From Blastococcus colisei (GTDB lineage: Bacteria; Actinomycetota; Actinomycetes; Mycobacteriales; Geodermatophilaceae): 64,000 nt of DNA. The notes beneath the pieces were generated by a model, which was given only the letters and a program-made list of their open reading frames with translations, was not told the origin of the DNA and did no database searches. Below, in pieces: positions 1 to 8,415 of this stretch (its first letter is position 1; each line of letters begins with the position of its first letter). Made by a program: the position numbers and the translations under genes. The stretch is from NCBI RefSeq assembly GCF_006717095.1, contig NZ_VFQE01000001.1:3162001-3226000 (forward strand). Reading direction: 5' to 3'.

Positions 1-11
1 CCTGCGGCCAT
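1..11 (-). CDS. start of an unidentified gene leaving the left edge
   Basis: An ATG read on the minus strand at 11-9 is preceded, five bases away, by the strong ribosome-binding sequence GAGGAGG (complement of 17-23). Only three and a half codons (Met-Ala-Ala...) lie in the window, so the product cannot be named. It would sit about 70 bp downstream of the cupin gene on the same strand and may share its transcript. Confidence 0.45.
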
Positions 12-84
12 GTGCGCCTCCTCGGTCGGCTCGGTGGCGGTCGTCTCCGCCGGTCCCACCCTTCCACCGGCCGGGCGCCACTGC

Positions 85-558
85 TCAGCCGTCGACCATC
101 ACCTGGTCGTGCCGGGCGTAGAAGGCGGTCATCTCCTCCGGCGAGAGGGTGCGGCCGCTGCGGCGCAGCTCGGCCATCTCCAGGAAGAACTGCTCCCGGG
201 CGATACCGGGGGCGAACAGGATGAGGAACGACGTCCATTCGTCGCTGTCGTTGCGGAAGCCGTGCGCGCCGCCCTCGTGGACCAGCGCGTAGTCGCCCGG
301 TCCCAACGGATCCCACGAGCCCGCGTGGTAGACGGTCAGCTGCCCCGACAGGATGTAGAAGGACTCCGAGAAGGTCTGGTGGAAGTGCGGCGCAGCTCCC
401 GGGCTGTGCGGTGCCACGTGGTACTCGACCAGGCCGTAGCGCCCGGCCGTGACCGAGCCGGGCGCGACCATGCGCAGCTTGCTCGTCGCGCCGTTGGACA
501 CCAGCGGGTGGTCGGCCAGCGGGCGGACGTCGACGAGGGCGGGATCGACGTGGGACAT
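85..558 (-). CDS. single-domain cupin protein
   Basis: A 157-residue soluble protein with one small beta-barrel cupin domain. Residues ~55-62 carry PHFHQTFSE, the first cupin motif (two His and a Glu that normally hold a metal), followed by FYILSGQLTVY and, near residue 90, the second motif around GDYALVHEGGAHGF with its His. Such proteins bind a divalent metal and act as dioxygenases, isomerases or small-molecule binders; the substrate cannot be inferred. The start at 558 was chosen because the following residues (MSHVDPALVDVRPL) lead straight into the domain; upstream reading frame is low complexity. The upstream ribosome site is weak. It is divergent from the GGDEF gene. Confidence 0.85.
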   Translation of the reverse strand: MSHVDPALVDVRPLADHPLVSNGATSKLRMVAPGSVTAGRYGLVEYHVAPHSPGAAPHFHQTFSESFYILSGQLTVYHAGSWDPLGPGDYALVHEGGAHGFRNDSDEWTSFLILFAPGIAREQFFLEMAELRRSGRTLSPEEMTAFYARHDQVMVDG

Positions 559-681
559 GGCGTCACCCTGGCAGTCCGTCGGGCTCCTCGACACCCCTGC
601 ACCGCGTGGACCAGGCATCCTTCGGAAATTGTGGTTACCGCAACCAGTTACAGAACGGCTCCGGTACGGCATCCTGCAGTC

Positions 682-1827
682 ATGACTGGCCGGTGGCAGC
701 CCCGCCTCGACCCCGAGGTCCCTCCGATCGGCGCCACGTCGACCAGCCGCGGCCCGGAGCAGCGGGTCGCCGCCTTCACGCTCGCCGCCCTGCTCGTCGT
801 GGGCGCGCTCATGGGATCGATCAACCTGTTCGTCGACGAAGTGCTCCGCGACGGTCCCGCGCGCTGGGTCTACGGCGCGACCATGGGGCTGCTGGTCGTG
901 ATGGCCGCGCCTCTGTTCGTCCGGCAGCGGGCCGGTCGCTGGCACATGTTCGGGCTGGTCCTGCTGGGCGACCTCATCTACGTGGTCGTGGTGCTGTGCG
1001 TCCAGGACCCGGTCCTCTACGCCACCCCGCTCATGCTCCTGTTCCCGGCCTTCGTCGCCGCGTGGTTCCTGGGCCCGTGGGAGTTCGGCGCGAACCTGAT
1101 CGCCACGACGGCCGCGTGTCTGGTCGGCCTCTGGCCGAGCCACGACGATCCCGTCGCCCTCGGCGTCCAGGTCGGGGTCAGTGCAGGGATGCTGAACGCG
1201 GGTGCACTCGGCGTCTTCGTGCTCCGCCGCCGGGTGCAGCGACTGCTGGTCGCCACCCAGACCCTGACGAGGCTCGACCCGCTCACCGGCCTGTTCAACC
1301 GGCGCTTCCTCGTCGAGCAGGCGCCGCGGCTGTGGCGGCAGGCCCGTCGCGACGGCAGCCGGGTGGCGGCGCTGGTGCTCGACCTCGACCACTTCAAGCG
1401 GCTCAACGACGCCCACGGGCACGCGGCGGGCGACGCCGTCCTGCGTGCGGTGGCCGAGTCCCTGGCTTCCACCGTCCGGCCCAGCGACATCCTGGCGCGT
1501 ACCGGCGGCGAGGAGCTGGTGGTGATCGGACTGGTCAGCGACCCCGATGAGGCCGCGCACCTCGCCGAGCGGCTGCGGTTCGCGGTCGCCGGCGGCCGTA
1601 CGCCCGACGGCCACGCGGTGACGGCCTCGATCGGCGTCGCGCTGACGCGGCCCGCCGACGGCGAGAGCCCCACCGACGGGTTGTGGCGGCTGGTCGACCG
1701 GGCCGACGCCGCGATGTACGAGGCGAAACGGCAGGGTCGGGACCGGGTCGTCGCCCGCTGGGTGCCGCAGGCCCGGTCGCCGCTGGCCGACGAGGTAGCG
1801 GTACCTGCCGCCAGCGACGTCGCCTGA
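682..1827 (+). CDS. membrane-anchored GGDEF protein (probable diguanylate cyclase)
   Basis: 381 residues. After a short cytosolic head, residues ~25-195 form about six hydrophobic helices (AALLVVGALMG, VYGATMGLLVVMAAPLF, ...), a membrane sensor like MASE-type domains. Residues ~205-370 are a GGDEF domain: it opens with the typical DPLTGLFNRR, has the metal/nucleotide segment LDLDHFKRLNDAHGHAAGD, and the signature loop reads GGEEL rather than GG[D/E]EF. GGDEF enzymes make cyclic di-GMP from two GTP. The Phe-to-Leu change in the last signature position leaves the catalytic acidic residues in place, so activity is likely but not certain. No RxxD inhibitory site is obvious. The ATG at 682 was chosen because the membrane domain follows directly. 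Confidence 0.9.
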   Translation: MTGRWQPRLDPEVPPIGATSTSRGPEQRVAAFTLAALLVVGALMGSINLFVDEVLRDGPARWVYGATMGLLVVMAAPLFVRQRAGRWHMFGLVLLGDLIYVVVVLCVQDPVLYATPLMLLFPAFVAAWFLGPWEFGANLIATTAACLVGLWPSHDDPVALGVQVGVSAGMLNAGALGVFVLRRRVQRLLVATQTLTRLDPLTGLFNRRFLVEQAPRLWRQARRDGSRVAALVLDLDHFKRLNDAHGHAAGDAVLRAVAESLASTVRPSDILARTGGEELVVIGLVSDPDEAAHLAERLRFAVAGGRTPDGHAVTASIGVALTRPADGESPTDGLWRLVDRADAAMYEAKRQGRDRVVARWVPQARSPLADEVAVPAASDVA

Positions 1828-1947
1828 GCGAGGATTCGCCGGCCCCGCGCTCGAGCGGCGGCCTCCCTGCAGGGTCCCGTCGCGAGCCTGCGAGTGACGG
1901 GGGGCAGGGAGGTCCTTTTTCTGCAACGCTCTCGGCATGACGCTGGG

Positions 1948-3249
1948 GTGGCGCCCGATCCCACCCGCGCGGTGCCGTTGCCGCTGCGCGAGCAGGCCGA
2001 CGTCCGCGACCGCTGGCTCACCCAGCGGCTGCTCGACGTGCTGCCCGAGCTGATGGATCGCGCCGGCATCGACGTCTGGCTGGTCATCGGCCGCGAGAGC
2101 AACGAGGACCCGGTGCTGGCCACGTTTTTGCCTGCGACGTGGCTGTCGGCCCGCCGGCGCACGATGCTCGTCCTGCACCGCAGCGACGACGGCGTCACCT
2201 CCTCCGCGGTCTCGCGCTACCCGGTGGGGCAGTTCCTGCCGGCCTGGTCACCCGACGACTCCCCCGGCCGGCCGGTCGAGGAGTCGCAGTGGGCCGAGGT
2301 GCGCCGGATCGTGGAGCAGGCCGAGCCTCGTCGCATCGGCATCGACGTCTCCGAGGCCTTCGCCCTGGCCGACGGGCTCTCCCACACCGAGCACCGGCTG
2401 CTGGTCGCGGCCCTGGGCCCGTACGCCGACCGGCTCGTCCCCGCCGAGGACCTCGTCGTGGGGTGGCTGGAGACGCGGCTGCCCGAGGAGATCCAGGCGC
2501 TGCACGGCCTCAACCGCCTCGTGCACGACGTCATCGCCGAGGCCTACTCCCCCGCCGTCCTCGTTCCGGGGACGACGACGGCCCTCGACCTCGCCTGGTG
2601 GATCCGCCAGCGCCTCCACGACCTCGGCGTCGAGCCGTGGTTCCACCCGAGCGTCTCCCTGCAGCGCGCCGGTGTCCCGCTGGTCGAGCAGGCCGGGACG
2701 CTGCTGCCCGCCGTCCCCTACGACGCGGTCATCGAACCCGGCGATCTCGTCCACTGCGACGTCGGACTGTCGAGCCTGGGCCTGCGGACGGACACCCAGC
2801 GCAACGGTTACGTGCTGCGACCCGGTGAGACCGAGGCCCCCGCCGGACTGCGGGAGGCCCTGCACGTGGGCAACCGGATGCAGGATCTGACCACCGAGGC
2901 ACTGTCGGCCGGCCGGACCGGCAACGAGGTGCTGGCCCACGCACGCGCGGCCGCGGCGGCCGCAGGCATCGACGGTGACGTCTACTCCCATCCCGTCGGC
3001 TTCCACGGGCACGGCGCCGGTCCGGCGATCGGCCTGTGGGACGAGCAGGGCGGCGTGCCCGGCGCGGGCGACTACCGCGTCCACCCCGACACCGTCTACG
3101 CCCTCGAGCTCGCCGTGCGCCGGCCGGTGCCCGAATGGGGCGGGCAGTGCGTGCGGATGGCACTGGAGCAGGGCATCGCCCTGACCGGCGAGGGCGTGGA
3201 GTACCTCGACGGCCGGCAGACCGGACTCATCCTGATCCCGCCCGGCTGA
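1948..3249 (+). CDS. M24-family metallopeptidase (Xaa-Pro peptidase type)
   Basis: 433 residues with a creatinase-type N-terminal domain (~1-190) and a C-terminal pita-bread M24 domain (~195-430). Visible metal-ligand segments are HCDVGLSSLGLRTDTQ (two Asp), GFHGHGAGPAIG (His), VYALELAV (Glu) and the final Glu near RMALEQGI. M24 enzymes cleave N-terminal residues, often before proline, with two metal ions; some relatives are creatinase-like hydrolases, so exact substrate is open. GTG at 1948 is taken as start because homologous sequence begins at about PLREQADVRD; another GTG at 1894 in the same frame would add 18 unconvincing residues, and a purine-rich GGGAGG lies between the two. Confidence 0.85.
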   Translation: MAPDPTRAVPLPLREQADVRDRWLTQRLLDVLPELMDRAGIDVWLVIGRESNEDPVLATFLPATWLSARRRTMLVLHRSDDGVTSSAVSRYPVGQFLPAWSPDDSPGRPVEESQWAEVRRIVEQAEPRRIGIDVSEAFALADGLSHTEHRLLVAALGPYADRLVPAEDLVVGWLETRLPEEIQALHGLNRLVHDVIAEAYSPAVLVPGTTTALDLAWWIRQRLHDLGVEPWFHPSVSLQRAGVPLVEQAGTLLPAVPYDAVIEPGDLVHCDVGLSSLGLRTDTQRNGYVLRPGETEAPAGLREALHVGNRMQDLTTEALSAGRTGNEVLAHARAAAAAAGIDGDVYSHPVGFHGHGAGPAIGLWDEQGGVPGAGDYRVHPDTVYALELAVRRPVPEWGGQCVRMALEQGIALTGEGVEYLDGRQTGLILIPPG

Positions 3250-3341
3250 CCTCCCCGCTGCTCGGGACGTTGTCCCTCAGGCGGACTATCCGCGGTCGAG
3301 AATGACCGGCTGAGGGGCATCGTTAGTCAGCCGCGCGAGAC

Positions 3342-3770
3342 CTACTTCTTGCGGGCGTCGGCCGTCTTCTTGCCGTTCGCCTTCTGGATGGCGTCGACCA
3401 GCTGCTTCTTCTTCATCTTCGAGCGGCCGGAGATGTCGAGCTTCTTCGCCAGGGTGAGCAGATGGTCCTTGGTCGCGTTCGCGTCGACCCCGCCCTTGGT
3501 CTTCTTGTTCGTGTTCCGGCCGCCCGCTGCCTGGGCGTCGGACGGACCCTTCTTGCCGCCGGCCTTCTTCTCCCAGTGGTCGCCGACCTTCTCGAAACTG
3601 TGCTTGACCGCGGCCCACGCGACCTGGTTGGCCCGCTTCTCGTCGCCGTACTCGTCGGCCGCCGAGTCGTGCGCCTTCGCGAACGTGCGCTGGGCCTTCT
3701 TCGGTGAGCGCTGCAGCGTGCTGGGCAGCTCGGACTGCTTCGCCTTGCCGTCCTTCGTGGTCTTCGGCAT
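3342..3770 (-). CDS. ChaB-like protein with C-terminal Rho N-terminal-type motif
   Basis: 142 residues, very rich in lysine. Residues ~10-70 match the ChaB family (LPSTLQRSPKKAQRTFAKAHDSA, then DEKRANQVAWAAVKHSFEKVGDHW), named after the E. coli cation-transport regulator; its biochemical role is unclear. A low-complexity Lys/Gly/Asn linker follows, then residues ~95-140 (NATKDHLLTLAKKLDISGRSKMKKKQL) look like the SAP/Rho-N helical motif that binds nucleic acid. The combination is common in actinobacteria and suggests a DNA- or RNA-associated basic protein. It stands alone between convergent and same-strand genes. Confidence 0.85.
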   Translation of the reverse strand: MPKTTKDGKAKQSELPSTLQRSPKKAQRTFAKAHDSAADEYGDEKRANQVAWAAVKHSFEKVGDHWEKKAGGKKGPSDAQAAGGRNTNKKTKGGVDANATKDHLLTLAKKLDISGRSKMKKKQLVDAIQKANGKKTADARKK

Positions 3771-3822
3771 GACCGCTCCTCTCGGGTCGTGGGTCCACCC
3801 CTACCCCCGAGCACCGCGATGA

Positions 3823-4707
3823 TCACATCCGCAGGAACGGGACCAGTGCGGCGGCCAGCTCGTCCGGCGCGTCCTCGGCCATGTGGTGGCCGCTGTCGAT
3901 CCGCGCGCCGCCGCGCAGGTCGGTGGTCCAGCCGGCCCAGATCGCCCGGGGATCGCCGTGCAACTCCTCGAGGTCGTCCCGCGCGGACCACAGGACCAGC
4001 GTCGGGCAGGCGATCCGGCGTCCGGCCGCACGGTCGGCCTCCTCCGTGGCCCGGTCGATGCCCAGCCCGGCGCGGTAGTCCTCCAGCATCGCGTGCACCG
4101 TGGCGGGGTCGCGGATCGCCGCCAGGTGGTCGGCGTGGTTCTCCTCCCCCATCTGCTCGGTCCTGCCGGGCGCCAGCGAGCCGTACCAGGCCTCGGGGTC
4201 GGCCGTGATCGCCCGCTCGGGCTTGTCGGGCTGGGCGAAGAAGAACCAGTGCCACCAGGCGGTGGCGAACCGGGCGTCGGTGCGCTCGAGGTGCTCGACG
4301 ATCGGCACGCAGTCGAGCACGGCCAGATGCGTGACCGCGCCCGGGTGGTCCATCGCCGTCCGCATGGCCACGTAGCTGCCCCGGTCGTGCCCGACCACCG
4401 CGAACCGCTCGTACCCGAGCCGGGTCATGAGCGCGACGACGTCGCCGGCCATGGCCCGCTTGGAGTAGGGGGCGTGGTCCTCGGTCGTCGGCGGTTTCGA
4501 CGACCGCCCGTAACCCCGGAGGTCGGGGCACACCACCGTGTGGCCGGCCGCGACCAGCTGCGGCGCCACCCGGTGCCAGGTCGTGTGCGTGCGCGGGTGA
4601 CCGTGCAGCAGGACGACGGGCGGCCCGCTCCCCCCGGTCCGCACGCGGAGCTCGATGCCGTCCCCGACGTCGATCCGCGACTGGTCGAACTCCGTGAAGA
4701 ACTCCAC
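3823..4707 (-). CDS. alpha/beta hydrolase, haloacetate dehalogenase-like
   Basis: 294 residues with the full alpha/beta-hydrolase layout: oxyanion segment LLHGHPRTHTTWHR, the strand-turn CPDLRGYGRSSKP, nucleophile elbow VVGHDRGSYVAMR, and a late DSGHHMAEDAPDELA with the catalytic His. The nucleophile is Asp, not Ser, as in haloalkane/fluoroacetate dehalogenases. WHWFFFAQPDKPE resembles the halide-binding His-Trp region of fluoroacetate dehalogenases. The family removes halide from 2-haloacetates; epoxide hydrolases share the Asp nucleophile and remain an alternative. The AsnC-type regulator gene lies 31 bp upstream on the same strand, so co-transcription is possible. Confidence 0.87.
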   Translation of the reverse strand: MEFFTEFDQSRIDVGDGIELRVRTGGSGPPVVLLHGHPRTHTTWHRVAPQLVAAGHTVVCPDLRGYGRSSKPPTTEDHAPYSKRAMAGDVVALMTRLGYERFAVVGHDRGSYVAMRTAMDHPGAVTHLAVLDCVPIVEHLERTDARFATAWWHWFFFAQPDKPERAITADPEAWYGSLAPGRTEQMGEENHADHLAAIRDPATVHAMLEDYRAGLGIDRATEEADRAAGRRIACPTLVLWSARDDLEELHGDPRAIWAGWTTDLRGGARIDSGHHMAEDAPDELAAALVPFLRM

Positions 4708-4738
4708 GGCCGGATCCTCGCCGATTCCGGGCGCGCGC

Positions 4739-5176
4739 TCAGGTCCGCGGACGGTCGATGAGCCGGGACAGGACGATCACGCTGCGCGTGTGGTCCACGT
4801 TGGGCTCGTCGCGGATGCGCTCGAGCGCGCGCTCCAGTTGCTTGACGTCGGAGGCGAGCATGTGGACCAGTGCGTCCGCCGCGCCGGACACCGTCGCCGC
4901 GCCGACCACCTCGGGCACCCGCTCGAGGCTCCGCCGCAGGTCCTCCGGTGCGACCGTGCCCTTGCAGTACAGCTCCACGTAGGCCTCGGTCTGCCAGCCC
5001 AGGACGTCGGGGTCGATCTGGGCGGTGAAGCCGCGGATCGCGCCCGAGGCCACCAGCCGGTCGACGCGCCGCTTCACCGCCGGCGCGGAGAGGCCGACCT
5101 CCGACCCGATCTCGCTGAAGGTCGCCCGTGCGTTGCGCAGGAGGCAGCCGATCACCTGCTCGTCGATGCTGTCCAT
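4739..5176 (-). CDS. Lrp/AsnC-family transcriptional regulator
   Basis: 145 residues. An N-terminal winged helix-turn-helix (IDEQVIGCLLRNARATFSEI...VGLSAPAVKRRVDRL, ~2-50) is followed by a RAM/AsnC ligand-binding domain (~65-140, ending in HTRSVIVLSRLI). Lrp/AsnC proteins bind amino acids and act as octamers that wrap DNA. It is divergent from the dimethylargininase gene; in many actinobacteria this pair occurs together, so an arginine-related ligand and control of that gene are reasonable inferences. ATG 5176 is preferred; an in-frame start four codons upstream adds MEAI only. Confidence 0.9.
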   Translation of the reverse strand: MDSIDEQVIGCLLRNARATFSEIGSEVGLSAPAVKRRVDRLVASGAIRGFTAQIDPDVLGWQTEAYVELYCKGTVAPEDLRRSLERVPEVVGAATVSGAADALVHMLASDVKQLERALERIRDEPNVDHTRSVIVLSRLIDRPRT

Positions 5177-5189
5177 TATCGCCTCCACG

Positions 5190-5232
5190 CAACGGATCGC
5201 TCTCAGTGATCAATGGACACAACGTATCGCCC
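5190..5232. promoter_or_regulatory. candidate AsnC operator: two direct repeats 30 bp apart
   Basis: In the gap between the divergent regulator and dimethylargininase genes, CAACGGATCGCTC (5190-5202) recurs as CAACGTATCGCCC (5220-5232), 11 of 13 bases alike, start to start 30 bp or roughly three helical turns. In-phase repeated sites are usual for Lrp/AsnC octamers. Assignment to this regulator is inference from position. Confidence 0.4.
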
Positions 5233-5332
5233 GTGAACACGCAAGGGAACAGCGTTGTATTGCGTCACCGCCGTCCCTAGCGTTCGCGTCGTCCGGCAGT
5301 GGCGCCGGAACCGTTGTTCCGAGGAGCCCCTG

Positions 5333-6181
5333 GTGACCGTTGTCCTGCCCCTTCCCCGGGCCGCCGAGCCGCTCGAGCGGGTCGCGACCCCGAGGCGCTA
5401 CCTGATGTGCGCACCGCAGCACTTCGAGGTCAGCTACGCGATCAACCCGTGGATGGACGTCACCCGCGGCGCCGACCGCGACCTCGCCCTCCGGCAGTGG
5501 GAGACGCTCCGGCGGACCTATCTGGACCTCGGCCACCAGGTCGAGCTCATCGAGCCGGTGCCGGGCCTGCCGGACATGGTCTTCGCCGCCAACGGCGGCC
5601 TGGTGATCGAGGGACACGCCCTCGGTGCCCGGTTCACGCACGCCGAGCGACGCGCCGAGGGGCCGGCCTACCTCCGCCGGCTGGGCAGCCTCGACCTCAA
5701 GACGGTCAGCGAGCCGGTGCACGTCAACGAGGGCGAGGGTGACTTCCTCGTCGTCGGCGAGCTCGTGCTGGCGGGCACCGGCTTCCGCACCGACCCGGGT
5801 GCGCACACCGAGGTCCAGGAGCTGTTCGGCATCCCGGTCGTCTCGCTGCAGCTGGTCGACCCGCGCTTCTACCACCTCGACACCGCGCTGGCGGTCCTCG
5901 ACGACCGGAACGTCGCGTACTACCCGGACGCCTTCAGCCCGGGCAGCCGCGCGGTCCTGCAGCGGCTCTTCCCTGACGCCGTCCTCGCCTCCGAGGCCGA
6001 CGCCACCGTGCTCGGGCTGAACGCGGTGTCCGACGGCCGGCACGTCGTCCTGCCGTCCGCGGCCGCCGGCCTGGCGGCGCAGCTGCGCGAGCGCGGCTAC
6101 GAGCCCGTCGGCGTCGACCTCGGCGAGCTGCTGAAGGCCGGCGGCAGCGTCAAGTGCTGCACCCTGGAGGTCCGCGCCTGA
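5333..6181 (+). CDS. ddaH: dimethylargininase (DDAH family)
   Basis: 282 residues of the amidinotransferase fold. The family hydrolyses N-omega-methylated arginines to citrulline and methylamines. Visible active-site pieces: MCAPQHFEVSYAINPWMD near the N-terminus, PDMVFAANGG (substrate-binding Asp/Asn), FYHLDTALAVLDD (catalytic His), and the C-terminal GGSVKCCTLEVR carrying the nucleophilic Cys. GTG 5333 follows GAGGAG at 5321-5326 with six bases between, which fixes the start. In actinobacteria this gene is often next to ornithine aminotransferase; here only the divergent AsnC regulator is adjacent. A close ornithine- or arginine-acting relative cannot be fully excluded. Confidence 0.88.
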   Translation: MTVVLPLPRAAEPLERVATPRRYLMCAPQHFEVSYAINPWMDVTRGADRDLALRQWETLRRTYLDLGHQVELIEPVPGLPDMVFAANGGLVIEGHALGARFTHAERRAEGPAYLRRLGSLDLKTVSEPVHVNEGEGDFLVVGELVLAGTGFRTDPGAHTEVQELFGIPVVSLQLVDPRFYHLDTALAVLDDRNVAYYPDAFSPGSRAVLQRLFPDAVLASEADATVLGLNAVSDGRHVVLPSAAAGLAAQLRERGYEPVGVDLGELLKAGGSVKCCTLEVRA

Positions 6182-6191
6182 GCCGTACCGG

Positions 6192-6572
6192 TCAGCTCTC
6201 CAGGTAGGCCGACCAGTGCGCCCTCTCGCTCTCGGTGAGCGCGCGGCTGGTGTCGGTGGCGAAGTCGAACATCACCAGGACGACGTCGGCGCGGATGGCC
6301 ACCTGGTCGTCCTGGACCAGCTCCTGCCGCACGGTCAGCGACTTGGTGCCGATCCGGGTCACCCAGCTGGAGACGCACGGCCGCTCGCCGACCCGGTAGT
6401 ACAGCTGCCTCAGGTAGTCGACCTCGAGGCGGGCCAGGATCACCCCGCCGCCCGGGCCGTCGACCATCGCCAGCCTCGCGTCCTCGATCAGGCTCAGCGC
6501 GCGGGCGTGGTTGACGTGCCCGAGCGAGTCGGGATCGGACCAGCGCAGCTGGACCGGGTGCTCGTGCCGCAC
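6192..6572 (-). CDS. acyl-CoA thioesterase (4HBT hot-dog family)
   Basis: 126 residues forming a single hot-dog domain. Residues ~8-30 hold RWSDPDSLGHVNHARALSL, the 4-hydroxybenzoyl-CoA-thioesterase motif with the active-site Asp and the HVNH segment. These enzymes hydrolyse acyl-CoA thioesters in the cytosol; chain specificity cannot be read. It converges on the dimethylargininase gene with 10 bp between stops. The small gene ending at 6574 follows directly upstream on the same strand. Confidence 0.88.
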   Translation of the reverse strand: MRHEHPVQLRWSDPDSLGHVNHARALSLIEDARLAMVDGPGGGVILARLEVDYLRQLYYRVGERPCVSSWVTRIGTKSLTVRQELVQDDQVAIRADVVLVMFDFATDTSRALTESERAHWSAYLES

Positions 6573-6573
6573 G

Positions 6574-6825
6574 TCAGGGCAGGTCGGCAGTGTCCGACGA
6601 CTGCCGGTGCCCGCCCTGGGCGTCGTCCGGGTCGGCGTGGATCGTGCGTTCCTCGGACTCGGCCAGGATGACCGCCGCCTGCACCTTCGGGTCCAGATCT
6701 CCCTGCGCCGGGTCCGGGTGACCCTCCACCGCCACCTCCTCGGGCAGCAGCTGGGCCCGCGTCTCCACGTTGCCCTCGGTGACGTTGGCGACCGCCTCGG
6801 GCGAGGGGTCCTTCATCGACGGCAT
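6574..6825 (-). CDS. small acidic hypothetical protein
   Basis: 83 residues, acidic and Ala/Pro/Asp-rich, with no recognisable domain (MPSMKDPSPEAVANV at the start, KVQAAVILAESEERTIH in the middle). The start at 6825 is favoured because it lies one base after the stop of the DUF2795 gene (TGA-C-ATG), a translational-coupling arrangement. Its stop is one base from the thioesterase start. Function unknown. Confidence 0.55.
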   Translation of the reverse strand: MPSMKDPSPEAVANVTEGNVETRAQLLPEEVAVEGHPDPAQGDLDPKVQAAVILAESEERTIHADPDDAQGGHRQSSDTADLP

Positions 6826-6826
6826 G

Positions 6827-7084
6827 TCAGAACCGCTGCTGCTCGGTGCCGAGTCCCAGGGTGCGGGCGACATCCTGGACGTTCTCGAACTGCCGCCCCT
6901 CGGGCAGCCGCCTCAGCTGGGCCAGGACGTTGTCGGTGGCGTTGCCCTCCTGCGCCTTGGCGACGAGCGTGTCGCGGTCGGCCGGCCAGACCTCCTTGCC
7001 CAGGGCTTCGGACAGCGCCGCGCGACGCTCGATGTCGCCTTCATCGGTGCCGGGCGGTGTCGCCGGCTGGTGCGGGTCGCTCAC
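6827..7084 (-). CDS. DUF2795 small protein
   Basis: 85 residues. Residues ~25-80 (ALGKEVWPADRDTLVAKAQEGNATDNVLAQLRRLP, interrupted here for length) match the DUF2795 pattern common in actinobacteria: a short helical protein that ends in a FENVQDVARTLG segment. Members are of unknown function, often in multiple copies. It appears to head a short operon with the 83-residue protein and the thioesterase. A separate gene for a baeRF protein lies 33 bp upstream on the same strand. Confidence 0.75.
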   Translation of the reverse strand: MSDPHQPATPPGTDEGDIERRAALSEALGKEVWPADRDTLVAKAQEGNATDNVLAQLRRLPEGRQFENVQDVARTLGLGTEQQRF

Positions 7085-7116
7085 GGGAAACGATCTCCTT
7101 CGGTCGGACGAATGAG

Positions 7117-8247
7117 TCAGGAGGCCGACGCCGTGGAGGCGTCGGTGTAGCGGAGGACGGCGGCGACGAGCGCCCCGTCCGGCATCGCGGAGGCGGGCAC
7201 GACCACGACGCCGGCGCTGCTGGCGACGGCGGCTGCGAGCAGGGCCCGGTCGGCCGGGACGACCTCACCGTGGATCCCGAGGGCGTCCATGTCGTGCTGG
7301 TCCACGCCCAGCTCGAGCGGAGAGCCGCCCACCAGGAGCGTCTCGTCGGCGAACTCGTCGGCCAGGACGAGGGTCTCGACCTGGCCCTTGCGCAGGGCCT
7401 CCACCACCTGATCGGTGCCGGTCACCGACAGTCCGTGCGCCCCGGCCGCCTGGACCTGCTCGATGGCCTCGGCGATCGCCCGCGCCTCGTGCTCGGCGAC
7501 CAGCTCGGCCGCACGGCGCTGCACGGGCTCGCGATCGGCACCGGCGGCGCGGCCCCCCTCGTCCATCGAGACGACCAGGTCCGACCAGGAGTCGCTCGCC
7601 CGGTCGGTGAGGATCTGGCGGGCACGCACGTCACCGGCCACGAGGACGAATCCCAGCGGGAGCCTCCTGGCCAGCGAGGCGATCTCCTCGGCCACCTGGT
7701 CGGCGTTCTCGACCCACTGGTTCTCGGCGGTGTGCATGTAGGTGTTGTGGGCCCACCCGCCCACCTTCACCTTCTGCATGTGGAAGGTGTCGCCCTCCAG
7801 CTGCTTCTCCTCCTCCGTCCGGCCGGCCGGGCCCACCACGGAGATGTCGGCGCCCACCCGATCGGCGATGACCACGAGGTGCGGGACCCGCCCCGCCAGC
7901 TGCCTCAGGACCGGCAGCAGCGCGGGCTGCGGCGACCATTCGCTGGTTTCCTGGCGCGGGGAGTCGGCCAGCGCCTCGTCGAGCACCACCGAGCCGTCCG
8001 CGGCGACGACCACGGCGCGCCCCCGCAACGTCCCCGCCTGGCCGCCGTCGTTGCCCTCCAGCAACCGGCTGCGGACGGCCTCCACCGCGGTCTCGGGAGC
8101 GCCCTGCTCGGTCAGCCGCTCGGTGATCGCGCGCACGCGCAGGTCGAGTTCGGTGTCGGCGTTCTCGGTGGTGTGCGTGACATCTGCGCAGACGGTGGCG
8201 AAGGGCCCCTCGGCAGCGAAGACGGGTTCCAGGAAGGACACGTCCAT
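7117..8247 (-). CDS. baeRF-type (Rv2629-like) release-factor-related protein
   Basis: 376 residues, close to the 374 of Mycobacterium tuberculosis Rv2629. The fold is that of eRF1/Vms1-like proteins: an N-terminal domain ending at ~120, a middle Sm/RNase-H-like domain with HLVVIADRVGADI and KVGGWAHNTYMHTAENQW, and a C-terminal L7Ae-like domain (VETLVLADEFADET, ...VVPASAMPDG). The bacterial eRF1-like proteins are thought to act at ribosomes, probably in hibernation or rescue; Rv2629 is hypoxia-induced. Start 8247 has AGGAG about a dozen bases upstream; extending further upstream gives non-homologous sequence. Confidence 0.85.
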   Translation of the reverse strand: MDVSFLEPVFAAEGPFATVCADVTHTTENADTELDLRVRAITERLTEQGAPETAVEAVRSRLLEGNDGGQAGTLRGRAVVVAADGSVVLDEALADSPRQETSEWSPQPALLPVLRQLAGRVPHLVVIADRVGADISVVGPAGRTEEEKQLEGDTFHMQKVKVGGWAHNTYMHTAENQWVENADQVAEEIASLARRLPLGFVLVAGDVRARQILTDRASDSWSDLVVSMDEGGRAAGADREPVQRRAAELVAEHEARAIAEAIEQVQAAGAHGLSVTGTDQVVEALRKGQVETLVLADEFADETLLVGGSPLELGVDQHDMDALGIHGEVVPADRALLAAAVASSAGVVVVPASAMPDGALVAAVLRYTDASTASAS

Positions 8248-8415
8248 GACGGTGGCGCAACTCCTCGAGTCGGTCGGTCGGTGCCCTGCACTGGGCACCC
8301 TCGCCGTCGCCGCCTACCCACCGACCAGGTCCTCACACCCGGTGTCGGACGCGCAGGACCGGGTAGGCGAACCTCGGCCCGGCCATCACACGGGTGACCA
8401 TCTCGAGGAGGAACC

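Noticed and set aside
85-2178. Very long open frame opposite the GGDEF gene
   Set aside because: Gln/Arg/Asp-rich shadow of a GC-rich gene; only its last 157 residues (the cupin) are real.
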